Below, one piece after another: positions 8,838 to 17,576 of a stretch of 64,000 bases of DNA. Each line of letters starts with the position of its first letter. The stretch's first letter is position 1. The translations under genes were made by a program, and so were the position numbers. The notes beneath the pieces are model-generated. The model worked only from the letters and a program-made list of their open reading frames with translations. It searched no databases and was not told where the DNA came from. The DNA lies in contig NZ_CP108006.1 of assembly GCF_036127095.1 (NCBI RefSeq), positions 2,480,001 through 2,544,000 of the forward strand, written 5' to 3'. Source of the stretch: Streptomyces sp. NBC_00335. GTDB lineage: Bacteria; Actinomycetota; Actinomycetes; Streptomycetales; Streptomycetaceae.

Positions 8838-9260
8838 TTGAGTTCGATGAGCCAGGCGGCACAGAACCTGAACTGGTTGATCACGAACTTCGTGGACAAC
8901 ACCCCCGGTGTGTCCCACACCGTGGTGGTCTCCGCCGACGGCCTCCTTCTGGCAATGTCCGAAGGCTTCCCCCGCGACCGGGCCGACCAGCTCGCCGCGG
9001 TGGCCTCCGGGCTGACCTCCCTCACCGCGGGCGCGTCCCGCATCTTCGAGGGTGGCGCCGTCAACCAGACGGTGGTGGAGATGGACCGCGGATTCCTCTT
9101 CCTGATGTCCGTCTCCGACGGATCCTCGCTGGCCGTACTGGCGCACCCCGAGTGCGACATCGGCCTGGTGGGGTACGAGATGGCCCTCCTCGTAGACCGC
9201 GCCGGCAGTGTCCTCACCCCGGACCTGCGCGCGGAACTGCAGGGAAGCCTGCTCATCTGA
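8838..9260 (+). CDS. cvnB: CvnB, conservon 1 roadblock/LC7 protein
   Basis: A 140-residue roadblock/LC7 protein. The TTG at 8838 follows the cvnA stop directly and has AGGAG six bases upstream; the ATG at 8847 (MSQAAQNLNWL) is the alternative. The roadblock fold is clear (GVSHTVVVSADGLLLA, then SLTAGASRIFEGG and FLFLMSVSDGSSLAVLA). Roadblock proteins of this kind act as GTPase-activating or scaffold partners of MglA/CvnD-type GTPases. It is almost identical to the CvnB of the second conservon, differing only at the third residue and near the C-terminus. Confidence 0.93.
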   Translation: MSSMSQAAQNLNWLITNFVDNTPGVSHTVVVSADGLLLAMSEGFPRDRADQLAAVASGLTSLTAGASRIFEGGAVNQTVVEMDRGFLFLMSVSDGSSLAVLAHPECDIGLVGYEMALLVDRAGSVLTPDLRAELQGSLLI

Positions 9261-9411
9261 CTGCCGCTCTCCCGGCCGGACGGTACTGCCGGCCGGGGGA
9301 CCGGGGCCGCAGCCCCGGAACCCAGTACCACCACCAGGCCGTCATACCGTCCCCCCACCGGCCGCCCCGTCAGACGGCACGCTGACCTTTGCTGTCCAGC
9401 CCGGAGGATCA

Positions 9412-9804
9412 ATGACCCCGCCCCCCGCCTATTCCGATCAGTACGGAGATTCGTACTCGGAAGGCGACCAGCCGCTGGTTCGTCCGTATGCGATGACCGG
9501 TGGCCGGACCCGACCGCGCTACCAGCTCGCCATCGAGGCCCTGGTCAGCACCACGGCCGATCCGATGCACCTGTCCGGGCTGCTCCCGGAACACCAGCGC
9601 ATCTGCACCCTGTGCCGTGAGGTCAAGTCGGTCGCGGAGGTCTCCGCGCTGCTGAACATGCCGCTCGGTGTCGCCCGGATCCTCGTCGCCGACCTGGCGG
9701 AGGCCGGCATGGTGGCCATCCACCAGCCGGGCAATGGAGAGGCCGGCGGAACGCCGGATGTAACGCTGCTCGAGAGGGTTCTCAGTGGACTTCGCAAGCT
9801 CTAA
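9412..9804 (+). CDS. cvnC: CvnC, conservon 1 DUF742 protein
   Basis: A 130-residue protein starting at ATG 9412 with GGAGG five bases upstream. After a short acidic/aromatic N-terminus comes the DUF742 signature RPYAMTGGRTRPRYQLAIEA. A winged-helix-like body follows (LPEHQRICTLCREVKSVAEVSA) with PLGVARILVADLAEAG as the likely recognition helix region. In conservons this is the third component and is thought to bind CvnA/CvnB or DNA. Its last 20 nt overlap the start of cvnD. The 151-nt gap after cvnB is the largest inside the operon. Confidence 0.92.
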   Translation: MTPPPAYSDQYGDSYSEGDQPLVRPYAMTGGRTRPRYQLAIEALVSTTADPMHLSGLLPEHQRICTLCREVKSVAEVSALLNMPLGVARILVADLAEAGMVAIHQPGNGEAGGTPDVTLLERVLSGLRKL

Positions 9805-10372
9805 TGGTGGAGCGGCTCCTGCTCGCTCCACCACCTCCGCGAAGATCGTGGTGGCGGGTGGCTTCGGCGTGGGCAAGACCACGTTCGTCGGCGCCGTCTC
9901 CGAGATCAATCCGCTGCGCACCGAGGCCGTGATGACGTCCGCGAGTGCGGGCATCGACGACCTGACCCACACCGGGGACAAGACGACCACCACGGTCGCC
10001 ATGGACTTCGGCCGCATCACCCTGGACCAGGACCTGATCCTGTACCTCTTCGGTACCCCCGGTCAGGACCGCTTCTGGTTCATGTGGGACGACCTCGTGC
10101 GCGGCGCCATCGGGGCGATCGTCCTGGTCGACACGCGGCGCCTGGCCGACTGCTTCCCGGCCGTCGACTACTTCGAGAACAGCGGCCTGCCGTTCGTCGT
10201 GGCGCTCAACGGCTTCGAGGGGCACCAGCCCTACACCCCGGAGGAAGTCCGCGAGGCCCTGCAGATCGGCCCGGACGCCCCCATCATCACCACCGACGCC
10301 CGCCACCGCGCGGACGCCAAGAGCGCGCTCATCACGCTCGTCGAGCACGCCCTGATGGCGCGGCTCAAGTAG
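9785..10372 (+). CDS. cvnD: CvnD, conservon 1 small GTPase
   Basis: A 195-residue Ras/MglA-like GTPase starting at GTG 9785 inside the end of cvnC. The P-loop is G25-G-F-G-V-G-K31-T, a Thr run at 67-70 is switch I, and the G3 motif FGTPGQDRF is at 89-97. The guanine-specificity motif is N142-G-F-E145, where the canonical last position is Asp (the second conservon has Asp here). CvnD is the output GTPase of the conservon complex at the inner membrane face. It differs from the second CvnD at only four residues. Confidence 0.93.
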   Translation: MDFASSNGGAAPARSTTSAKIVVAGGFGVGKTTFVGAVSEINPLRTEAVMTSASAGIDDLTHTGDKTTTTVAMDFGRITLDQDLILYLFGTPGQDRFWFMWDDLVRGAIGAIVLVDTRRLADCFPAVDYFENSGLPFVVALNGFEGHQPYTPEEVREALQIGPDAPIITTDARHRADAKSALITLVEHALMARLK

Positions 10373-10408
10373 GGGCTGCGCGGGGCGAGGGCTTCACCGG
10401 CTGGTTTT

Positions 10409-10445
10409 GGGGGGCGGGCTGTGTCATGCGACACGGCCCGCCCCC
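10409..10445. terminator. Terminator after conservon 1
   Basis: GC-rich hairpin with arms GGGGGCGGGC-TGTGTC and GACACG-GCCCGCCCCC around loop ATGC, located 37 nt after the cvnD stop. Confidence 0.8.
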
Positions 10446-10552
10446 TTCGTTCATAACGTTTCGACAGAGAATTGCCGGTAGTTGGCGACAGGGTGCGTTC
10501 GCCCGGTGTCACTGCGCTCACAACTGGCCCCGCTTTTGCCGCAGGACGCTCT

Positions 10553-10578
10553 TTATGTCCGATTTATGTGGGACATAA
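10553..10578. promoter_or_regulatory. Inverted repeat upstream of conservon 2
   Basis: TTATGTCC (10553-10560) and GGACATAA (10571-10578) are perfect inverted arms around a 10-nt spacer that itself repeats TTTATGT. The element is about 100 nt upstream of the second cvnA in an otherwise AT-richer promoter region. It is a candidate operator for an unknown regulator; nothing comparable was seen before conservon 1. Confidence 0.45.
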
Positions 10579-10679
10579 GGCTCTAGGAATGGCCGATTTC
10601 AACTGTTTGGAACACGGCCGTTAACCGTGCTGGAATTCAACGAACTAGCTAGTAGCACCGCCGAGAGGTTGTTGGTCGA

Positions 10680-13600
10680 GTGAGGCGAAGCAACTCGAGC
10701 CCCGCGGATGAACCCGCGCGCGGCAACTTCACCCCGCCGCCGCGCGCGGCCGCGTCATCCTTTGACGTACCCGTGGAACCATCCGTGAGCGGTGGCAGCA
10801 CCAGCAGGTTCTCGCCCCGCAACTGGCGCGTGCCGACCCGTCTGAACGCCATCCTGCTCGTCCCGGTCCTCGTCGGACTGGTGATGGGCGGCTTCCAGGT
10901 GAAGGGGTCCATCGACACCTGGGACGAGGCCAAGGACGCCGAGCAGACCGCCGTCATCGTCCAGGCCGCGGCCGAATACGGCCAGGCGCTCCTCAACGAG
11001 CGCGACCTGACCGCCGAGGCCCTGCTCAAGGGCCAGCGCGATTCCGAGCCGGTCCTGAAGGCTTACTCCGCCACCGACGCGGCCAAGGCGAAGTTCGCCG
11101 AGGTCGCGAAGGAGCTGCCCGAGGGCCAGGGCCTGGAGCGCCGCCTGGAGCTCTTCCGCCAGGAGGAGCCGAAGCTGGAGCAGGTCCGCAAGACGGCCTA
11201 CGTGAAGGACTTCGAGACGCCGAAGAAGGCCCTCCCGAAGGCGATGGGCCCGATCCCGACCGAAGAGGGGTACGTGCTGGTCCAGCACTACCTCATGCAG
11301 TTCTCGAACGAGCTGGGACTCGGCACCGGCAACGTGACCTCGTACGGCCGCATGGTCTACGCGCTCGAACTGTCCAAGGCCGCGAACTCGCTGCAGCGCT
11401 CGGTGGGCACCCACCTGCTGGTGCGGCCGAGCGAGAACGACGACATCCGCAAGGCCCAGCTCGTCGCCTTCTCCTCGTACGCGTACCTCGAAGAGATCGC
11501 CATCGGCGAGTACGTCGCCGCCGGCACCGACGAGGACGTCGCGCGCCTCAAGGACATCATGGGCGCGAAGTCCGCGGAGGGCGCCCAGAAGCTCGTCGAC
11601 GCCAAGAAGGCGGCCGAGGAGGCGGGCACCGTCTTCCGGGCCCCGCCGGTGGTCAACAACTCCGCGCTCACCGGTATGACCGAGGCGATAGCCAGCGGCG
11701 CGAAGCCGGCCGCCCTCGCCAACGGCGGAACCACCCCGGCGGCCTGGCAGGCCGCCGCGACCGCCAAGTTCGACGGCTACAACCAGCTCGAGAAGGAACT
11801 CCTCGACAAGGCCCTCAAGGACGCCGTAGCCGTCTCCGACGAGGCCCGCAACGACGCCATCCTGACCGGCGCCATCGTGGTCGTGGCCCTGCTCGCCGCC
11901 TTCATCCTGGCCGGCATGATGGCCCGCCAGATGAGCAAGGCGATGCGCCGGCTGCGCAACGGCGCCTTCGACGTCGCCGAGCAGCGCCTGCCGATGCTCG
12001 TCGACCAGCTCTCGCGCACCGACCCGGGCAAGGTCGACACCCGGGTGGTGCCGATCCCGATCGACTCCCAGGACGAGATCGGCGAGGTCGCCCGCGCCTT
12101 CGACCAGATCCACCGCGAGGCCGTCCGGCTCGCCGCCGAGCAGGCCCTCCTGCGGGGCAACGTCAACGCGATCTTCACGAACCTCTCCATGCGCAACCAG
12201 TCGCTGATCGAGGGCCAGCTGAGCCTGATCACCGAGCTGGAGAACAACGAGGCCGACCCGGACCAGCTGGAGAACCTCTTCCGCCTGGACCACCTGGCCA
12301 CCCGCATGCGCCGCAACGGCGAGAACCTCCTCATCCTCGCGGGTGAGGAGCCGGGCCGCCGCTGGGACCAGCCGGTCCCCCTGGTCGACGTCCTGCGCGC
12401 CGCCTCCTCCGAGGTGGAGCAGTACGAGCGCGTCGAGCTGTCGGGCGTCTCCGAGGCCGAGATCCACGGCCAGGCCGTGACCGACCTCGTGCACCTGCTC
12501 GCCGAGCTGCTGGAGAACGCCACCACCTTCTCCTCCCCGCAGACCAAGGTCCGGGTCAACGCGACGCGTCTGCCCGACGGCCGGGTGATGGTCGAGATCC
12601 ACGACAAGGGAATCGGCCTGACGGCCGAGGACTTCGCGGACATCAACCACAAGCTCGCCAACCCGCCGACCGTGGACGCCGCGATCTCGCAGCGCATGGG
12701 TCTGTTCGTGGTCGGCCGGCTGGCCGACCGGCACGGCATCCGCGTCCAGCTGCGCCCCTCGGGCGAAGCGGCCGGCACCACCTCGCTGGTCATGCTCCCC
12801 GACGCCATCACCCACGGTGGCGGTGGCGAGGAGATCCCGGCGGACGACTTCACCGTCTCCCAGATGATCCCGCGCCAGCAGGCCCAGCAGCCGGCCCCGC
12901 TGCGCACCGCCGCCGAGCTCGGCTTCGACGACTCGCGCTACGAGGTCCACCGGGCCGACCAGCCGGGTTACGAAGAGCCCGCCGCCGACCCGGTCGGCCG
13001 GTCCCTGGGCCGTGAGGAGCGCCGGGCCGCGCTGGAGGCGCAGGTCGGCTACCCGCAGGCGCAGCCCCAGCCGCAGTCGCAGTACGACGAGCCCGCGGCG
13101 GACTATCCGGAACCTCAGCCGGAGCACGCGTACCAGCCGTACCAGGGCTACGAGCAGCAGCCCGTGCAGGGCTACGACCTCGGTTACGAATCCGCTCAGG
13201 CCGGGCAGGGATACGACGCGTACACCCAGCAGGATTACGCGTATCCGGAACCGGAGTACACGGATCAGCGACAGGAACTCCCGGCCTACGACGGTGGGTA
13301 CGATTCCCCTTCCACAGCGGCAGAGTGGCCCCAGCAGAACACCTACTCGGGCTCCTACCAGCAGGGATACGGGACCGAATCGGAATCACCGGCCGCTCCC
13401 GAACCGGCCCCGGAGCGCGTAGGCTTCGACCGTCCGGGCGCCACGGCCGACGCCGGTCACCAGGTGACCGGGGCGGGCCTGCCGCGACGCGGCAGCCAGC
13501 CGCAGCAGCGGCCGGGACAGCAGGAAACGGAGTCCTCCGGTTCCCTCTTCGAGCAGCGGCCGCAGCGTCAGCAGCAGCCCGCGGCACCGGAGCAGGCCAC

Positions 13601-13895
13601 CGGGGAGACGGAAGGCCCCGCCGACTGGCGCTCGAACAACGACGAGCGCTGGCAGCAGGCCGCCAAACTCCGTGAGCCGAAGGCGGGCGGGGTCACCCCG
13701 TCCGGTCTCCCTCGGCGGGTGCCCAAGGCCAACCTGGTCGAGGGTGCCGCAGAGACGACTCCGCAGGGCGGCCCCCAGGTCTCCCGGGCCCCGGAGGACG
13801 TCCGTGGCAGGTTGAGCAACCTGCGACGCGGCGTCGAGCAGGGCCGCAACGCGGGATCCGAGCAGTCAAGTAACAGCTATGACCAGGAGCGTTAG
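10680..13895 (+). CDS. cvnA: CvnA, conservon 2 sensor histidine-kinase-like protein
   Basis: A 1071-residue paralogue of the first CvnA. The GTG at 10680 (V-R-R-S-N-S) has GAGAGG 11 nt upstream. TM1 is near residues 54-74 and the sensor region extends to about 390. TM2 near 392-414 is followed by HAMP, a DHp-like RLDHLATRMRRNGENLL segment, and a GHKL ATPase with LLAELLENATTF and EIHDKGIGL. The Tyr/Gln/Pro-rich tail (about 715-1071) is shorter and differs in composition from the first copy, but ends with the same two blocks (GLPRRVPKANLV, QVSRAPEDVRGRL). The sensor regions of the two CvnAs are clearly divergent, so different ligands are likely. Confidence 0.93.
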   Translation: MRRSNSSPADEPARGNFTPPPRAAASSFDVPVEPSVSGGSTSRFSPRNWRVPTRLNAILLVPVLVGLVMGGFQVKGSIDTWDEAKDAEQTAVIVQAAAEYGQALLNERDLTAEALLKGQRDSEPVLKAYSATDAAKAKFAEVAKELPEGQGLERRLELFRQEEPKLEQVRKTAYVKDFETPKKALPKAMGPIPTEEGYVLVQHYLMQFSNELGLGTGNVTSYGRMVYALELSKAANSLQRSVGTHLLVRPSENDDIRKAQLVAFSSYAYLEEIAIGEYVAAGTDEDVARLKDIMGAKSAEGAQKLVDAKKAAEEAGTVFRAPPVVNNSALTGMTEAIASGAKPAALANGGTTPAAWQAAATAKFDGYNQLEKELLDKALKDAVAVSDEARNDAILTGAIVVVALLAAFILAGMMARQMSKAMRRLRNGAFDVAEQRLPMLVDQLSRTDPGKVDTRVVPIPIDSQDEIGEVARAFDQIHREAVRLAAEQALLRGNVNAIFTNLSMRNQSLIEGQLSLITELENNEADPDQLENLFRLDHLATRMRRNGENLLILAGEEPGRRWDQPVPLVDVLRAASSEVEQYERVELSGVSEAEIHGQAVTDLVHLLAELLENATTFSSPQTKVRVNATRLPDGRVMVEIHDKGIGLTAEDFADINHKLANPPTVDAAISQRMGLFVVGRLADRHGIRVQLRPSGEAAGTTSLVMLPDAITHGGGGEEIPADDFTVSQMIPRQQAQQPAPLRTAAELGFDDSRYEVHRADQPGYEEPAADPVGRSLGREERRAALEAQVGYPQAQPQPQSQYDEPAADYPEPQPEHAYQPYQGYEQQPVQGYDLGYESAQAGQGYDAYTQQDYAYPEPEYTDQRQELPAYDGGYDSPSTAAEWPQQNTYSGSYQQGYGTESESPAAPEPAPERVGFDRPGATADAGHQVTGAGLPRRGSQPQQRPGQQETESSGSLFEQRPQRQQQPAAPEQATGETEGPADWRSNNDERWQQAAKLREPKAGGVTPSGLPRRVPKANLVEGAAETTPQGGPQVSRAPEDVRGRLSNLRRGVEQGRNAGSEQSSNSYDQER

Positions 13896-13896
13896 T

Positions 13897-14319
13897 GTGA
13901 GCGCGATGAGCCAGGCGGCACAGAACCTGAACTGGTTGATCACGAACTTCGTGGACAACACCCCAGGGGTGTCTCACACGGTGGTGGTCTCCGCCGACGG
14001 CCTCCTTCTGGCAATGTCCGAAGGCTTCCCCCGCGACCGGGCCGACCAGCTCGCCGCGGTGGCCTCCGGGCTGACCTCCCTCACCGCGGGTGCCTCGCGC
14101 ATCTTCGAGGGTGGCGCCGTCAACCAGACGGTGGTGGAGATGGACCGCGGATTCCTCTTCCTGATGTCCGTCTCCGACGGATCCTCGCTCGCGGTGCTCG
14201 CTCACCCCGAGTGCGACATCGGCCTCGTGGGGTACGAGATGGCCCTCCTCGTGGACCGCGCCGGCAGTGTCCTCACCCCGGACCTGCGCGCGGAACTGCA
14301 GGGCGGACTTCTCAACTAG
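13897..14319 (+). CDS. cvnB: CvnB, conservon 2 roadblock/LC7 protein
   Basis: A 140-residue roadblock/LC7 protein. The GTG at 13897 (V-S-A-M-S-Q) follows the cvnA stop by one base and has AGGAG upstream, matching the TTG start of the first copy. From MSQAAQ to the last few residues it is identical to the first CvnB, and most third codon positions match as well. Role as for the first copy: partner or GAP-like regulator of CvnD. Confidence 0.93.
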   Translation: MSAMSQAAQNLNWLITNFVDNTPGVSHTVVVSADGLLLAMSEGFPRDRADQLAAVASGLTSLTAGASRIFEGGAVNQTVVEMDRGFLFLMSVSDGSSLAVLAHPECDIGLVGYEMALLVDRAGSVLTPDLRAELQGGLLN

Positions 14320-14412
14320 CAGACAGGCAGTGCGTTTCGCGTCACTGCACCATAGGGTGCGGTGGCGCGGTTCCACAGGGAGTACCGCGCACTTGGAGTC
14401 GGAGGAGGAAAC

Positions 14413-15018
14413 GTGACAACACCCGGAGGACATCCCTATGGCGGCTCGCAGCAGCCGCAGGGTGGGCACGACCAGAACCGCTTCAACTTTCCTTCCGCTC
14501 CCAGCAACCGGCCCTCGCCGGAGCACGACCCGGCCTCCGGGCAGCCGTACCAGCGGCAGCCCTACCCGCAGCAGCAGCAGCCGCAGTACGGCCAGCCGCA
14601 GCAGCAGCCCGGCCAGTCGTCCTACCGGTCCCCGCAGCAGCCTCCGCGCGGCGGGCGCCCGCAGGCTCCGCAGGCGCACAACCCGCTGGTGCGCCCGTAC
14701 GCCATGACCGGCGGCCGGACCAGGCCGCGCTACCAGCTCGCCATCGAGGCACTGGTCAGCACCACGGCCGATCCCGCGCGTCTGCAAGGGCAGTTGCCCG
14801 AGCACCAGCGCATCTGCCTCCTGTGCCAGGAGATCAAATCCGTCGCGGAGATCTCGGCACTTCTCTCCATTCCTCTTGGCGTAGCCCGGATCCTCGTCGC
14901 CGACCTGGCAGAGGCCGGCCTCGTAGCCATCCACCAGCCCGGCGGCGACGAGTCCGCCGGCGGCCAGCCAGATGTGACACTGCTCGAAAGGGTGCTCAGT
15001 GGACTTCGCAAGCTCTAA
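14413..15018 (+). CDS. cvnC: CvnC, conservon 2 DUF742 protein with long N-terminal extension
   Basis: A 201-residue DUF742 protein. The GTG at 14413 is preceded by GGAGGAGG at 14401-14408. Residues 1 to about 95 form a Gln/Pro/Tyr-rich disordered segment that is absent from the first CvnC. The DUF742 core then follows (RPYAMTGGRTRPRYQLAIEA, PLGVARILVADLAEAG) and is about four-fifths identical to that of the first copy. The end overlaps cvnD by 20 nt exactly as in conservon 1. Confidence 0.92.
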   Translation: MTTPGGHPYGGSQQPQGGHDQNRFNFPSAPSNRPSPEHDPASGQPYQRQPYPQQQQPQYGQPQQQPGQSSYRSPQQPPRGGRPQAPQAHNPLVRPYAMTGGRTRPRYQLAIEALVSTTADPARLQGQLPEHQRICLLCQEIKSVAEISALLSIPLGVARILVADLAEAGLVAIHQPGGDESAGGQPDVTLLERVLSGLRKL

Positions 15019-15586
15019 CGGCGGAGCGGCTCCTGCTCGCTCCACCACCTCCGCGAAGATCGTGGTGGCGGGTGGCTTCGGCGTGGGCAAGACCACGTTC
15101 GTCGGCGCCGTCTCCGAGATCAACCCCCTGCGCACCGAGGCCGTCATGACGAGCGCCTCCGCCGGCATCGACGACCTGACCCACACCGGGGACAAGACGA
15201 CCACCACGGTCGCCATGGACTTCGGCCGCATCACCCTGGACCAGGACCTGATCCTGTACCTCTTCGGTACCCCCGGTCAGGACCGCTTCTGGTTCATGTG
15301 GGACGACCTCGTGCGCGGCGCCATCGGCGCCGTGGTCCTCGTCGACACCCGCCGTCTCGCCGACTGCTTCCCCGCCGTCGACTACTTCGAGAACAGCGGC
15401 CTGCCCTTCGTCATCGCCCTCAACGGCTTCGACGGGCACCAGCCCTACACCCCGGAGGAAGTCCGCGAGGCCCTGCAGATCGGCCCGGACGCCCCCATCA
15501 TCACCACCGACGCCCGCCACCGGGCCGACGCCAAGAGCGCGCTCATCACCCTGGTCGAGCACGCCCTCATGGCCCGCCTGCGGTAG
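14999..15586 (+). CDS. cvnD: CvnD, conservon 2 small GTPase
   Basis: A 195-residue Ras/MglA-like GTPase, GTG start. It has P-loop G25-G-F-G-V-G-K-T, G3 FGTPGQDRF, and the guanine motif N142-G-F-D145 with the canonical Asp. Differences from the first CvnD are I112V, V139I, E145D and K195R. It is the last gene of conservon 2, followed by a strong terminator. Confidence 0.93.
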   Translation: MDFASSNGGAAPARSTTSAKIVVAGGFGVGKTTFVGAVSEINPLRTEAVMTSASAGIDDLTHTGDKTTTTVAMDFGRITLDQDLILYLFGTPGQDRFWFMWDDLVRGAIGAVVLVDTRRLADCFPAVDYFENSGLPFVIALNGFDGHQPYTPEEVREALQIGPDAPIITTDARHRADAKSALITLVEHALMARLR

Positions 15587-15633
15587 CCGTCCCCGGCCTT
15601 GCACGCCCGGTCGTACGCGCCCGGTCGTACGCG

Positions 15634-15669
15634 AAAGCCCCCCGCACTCCGAGGAGTGCGGGGGGCTTT
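15634..15669. terminator. Bidirectional terminator between conservon 2 and accB-accE
   Basis: AAAGCCCCCCGCACTCC and GGAGTGCGGGGGGCTTT form a long perfect stem around GA. A's precede and T's follow it, so it can work for both converging transcripts. Confidence 0.92.
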
Positions 15670-15697
15670 GCACGTGGTGCGGGCGGGGCTTGTCGTA

Positions 15698-15901
15698 CTA
15701 GCCCTGCCAGCTGCGCGGGCCGCGGAAGCCGGGGGTGCGCTCCAGGCGGCGCCAGCCGGCCTGGGAGCTGGCGGCGGCGGCCGAGGTCTCCTCGGGGGCG
15801 GCCGCGGCGCGGGCGAGCAGGATCGCGGTGATCGCGGCCAGCTCCTCGGGCTCGGCGTTGCCCTTTTCTACCTTCAGCAGTGTGCCGGTGGCGTCGCTCA
15901 T
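15698..15901 (-). CDS. accE: Acyl-CoA carboxylase epsilon subunit
   Basis: A 67-residue protein (MSDATGTLLKVEKGNAEPEE) with the PccE/AccE-like pattern. Its N-terminal half holds the motif K-x-E-x-G-x-A-x-P-E-E-L-A-A-I-T-A-I-L, and a W-R-R-L-E-R-T segment is near the C-terminus. Epsilon subunits are specific to actinobacterial acyl-CoA carboxylases and stimulate the alpha-beta complex. It lies 23 nt downstream of the beta subunit gene in the same transcript. Confidence 0.88.
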   Translation of the reverse strand: MSDATGTLLKVEKGNAEPEELAAITAILLARAAAAPEETSAAAASSQAGWRRLERTPGFRGPRSWQG

Positions 15902-15924
15902 CGGTGGCAGGTCTCCTTCGACGT

Positions 15925-17508
15925 CTACTGGGGCGGGTTGCCGTGCTTGCGCGACGGCAGGTCGGCGTGCTTGTTGCGGAGCATCGCGAGTGCGGCGACG
16001 AGGACCTCGCGGGTTTCCGCGGGGTCGATGACGTCGTCGACGAGGCCTCGCTCGGCCGCGTAGTAAGGGTGCATCAGCTCGGACTTGTACTCCTTGACCA
16101 TGCGCGCACGCATGGCCTCGGGGTCTTCGGCGTCCGCGATCTGCTTGCGGAAGATGACGTTGGCGGCGCCCTCGGCGCCCATTACGGCGATCTCGTTGGT
16201 CGGCCAGGCGTAGGTGAGGTCGGCGCCGATGGACTGGGAGTCCATGACGATGTACGCACCGCCGTAGGCCTTGCGCAGGATCAGCGAGATCCGCGGCACG
16301 GTCGCGTTGCAGTACGCGTACAGCAGCTTGGCGCCGTGGCGGATGATGCCGCCGTGCTCCTGGTCGACGCCCGGCAGGAAGCCGGGGACGTCCAGGAGGG
16401 TGATGATCGGGATGTTGAAGGCGTCGCAGAGCTGGACGAAGCGCGCCGCCTTCTCGGAGGCGTGGATGTCCAGGACGCCGGCGAGGTGGCCGGGCTGGTT
16501 GGCGACGATTCCGACGACCTGGCCGTCCATCCGCGCGAGCGCGCAGATGATGTTGCGGGCCCAGCGCTCGTGGATCTCCAGGACGTCGCCCTCGTCGACG
16601 AGCTCCTCGATGACCTTGAGCATGTCGTACGGGCGGTTGCCGTCGGCGGGCACCAGGTCCAGCAGGACGTCGGACCGGCGGTCGGCCGGGTCGCTGGTCT
16701 CGTGGACCGGGGGGTTCTCGCGGTTGTTGGAGGGCAGCATCGTGATGAGGTAGCGGACCTCGGAGATGCAGGTCTCCTCGTCGTCGTACGCGAAGTGCGC
16801 GACGCCCGAGGTCTCGGCGTGCACGTCCGCGCCGCCGAGGCCGTTCTGGGTGATCTCCTCGCCGGTCACCGCGCGGACCACGTCCGGGCCGGTGATGAAC
16901 ATCTGCGAGGTCTCCCGGACCATGAACACGAAGTCCGTCAGCGCCGGGGAGTAGGCCGCGCCGCCGGCGCAGGGGCCCAGCATCACCGAGATCTGCGGGA
17001 TGACGCCCGAGGCCCTGGTGTTGCGCTGGAAGATGCCGCCGTAGCCGGCGAGCGCGGAGACGCCCTCCTGGATGCGGGCGCCGGCGCCGTCGTTGAGGGA
17101 GACCAGCGGGGCACCGGCCGCGATGGCCATGTCCATGATCTTGTGGATCTTCTGGGCGTGGGCCTCGCCCAGGGCGCCGCCGAAGATCCGGAAGTCGTGT
17201 GCGTAGACGAAGACCGTACGGCCCTCGACCGTGCCCCAGCCGGTGATGACACCGTCGGTGTAGGGCTTCTTGGCCTCCAGGCCGAACCCCGTCGCCCGGT
17301 GGCGGCGCAGCTGCTCGACCTCCTTGAAGGAACCTTCGTCGAGCAGCAACGCGATCCGCTCACGGGCGGTGAGCTTGCCCTTGGCATGCTGCGCTTCGGT
17401 CGCCCGGTCGCTCGGGCCGCGCCGCGCCTGCTCGCGCAGGTCGTGCAGCTCGGCCACGCGCCCGCGGGCGTCCGTCGGCTCGCTCGGAATCTGGTCCACA
17501 ACGGTCAT
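15925..17508 (-). CDS. accB: Acyl-CoA carboxylase beta (carboxyltransferase) subunit
   Basis: A 527-residue carboxyltransferase of the AccB/PccB type with tandem crotonase folds. The oxyanion-hole motifs are GPCAGGAAYSPAL near residue 180 and KAYGGAYIVMDS near 415. ARERIALLLDEGSF lies near the N-terminus. It transfers carboxyl from biotin to acetyl-CoA and/or propionyl-CoA, supplying malonyl- or methylmalonyl-CoA for fatty acids and polyketides. The biotinylated alpha subunit is not in this window. The gene order accB-accE matches the S. coelicolor acetyl-CoA carboxylase locus. AAGG lies eight bases before the ATG. Confidence 0.95.
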   Translation of the reverse strand: MTVVDQIPSEPTDARGRVAELHDLREQARRGPSDRATEAQHAKGKLTARERIALLLDEGSFKEVEQLRRHRATGFGLEAKKPYTDGVITGWGTVEGRTVFVYAHDFRIFGGALGEAHAQKIHKIMDMAIAAGAPLVSLNDGAGARIQEGVSALAGYGGIFQRNTRASGVIPQISVMLGPCAGGAAYSPALTDFVFMVRETSQMFITGPDVVRAVTGEEITQNGLGGADVHAETSGVAHFAYDDEETCISEVRYLITMLPSNNRENPPVHETSDPADRRSDVLLDLVPADGNRPYDMLKVIEELVDEGDVLEIHERWARNIICALARMDGQVVGIVANQPGHLAGVLDIHASEKAARFVQLCDAFNIPIITLLDVPGFLPGVDQEHGGIIRHGAKLLYAYCNATVPRISLILRKAYGGAYIVMDSQSIGADLTYAWPTNEIAVMGAEGAANVIFRKQIADAEDPEAMRARMVKEYKSELMHPYYAAERGLVDDVIDPAETREVLVAALAMLRNKHADLPSRKHGNPPQ

Positions 17509-17576
17509 GTAATGACCTTACGAAGCCGGACCCCAAAAACCCTCCGTCGAATCCACACAGTGTCGGGTGTCTTCCG

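Noticed and set aside
5376..9146. Very long open frame (about 1256 codons) antisense to the first cvnA, and a similar one antisense to the second cvnA
   Set aside because: High GC and codon bias keep antisense frames open. The translation is Arg/Gly/Leu-rich without domains, while the sense strand encodes an unmistakable CvnA.
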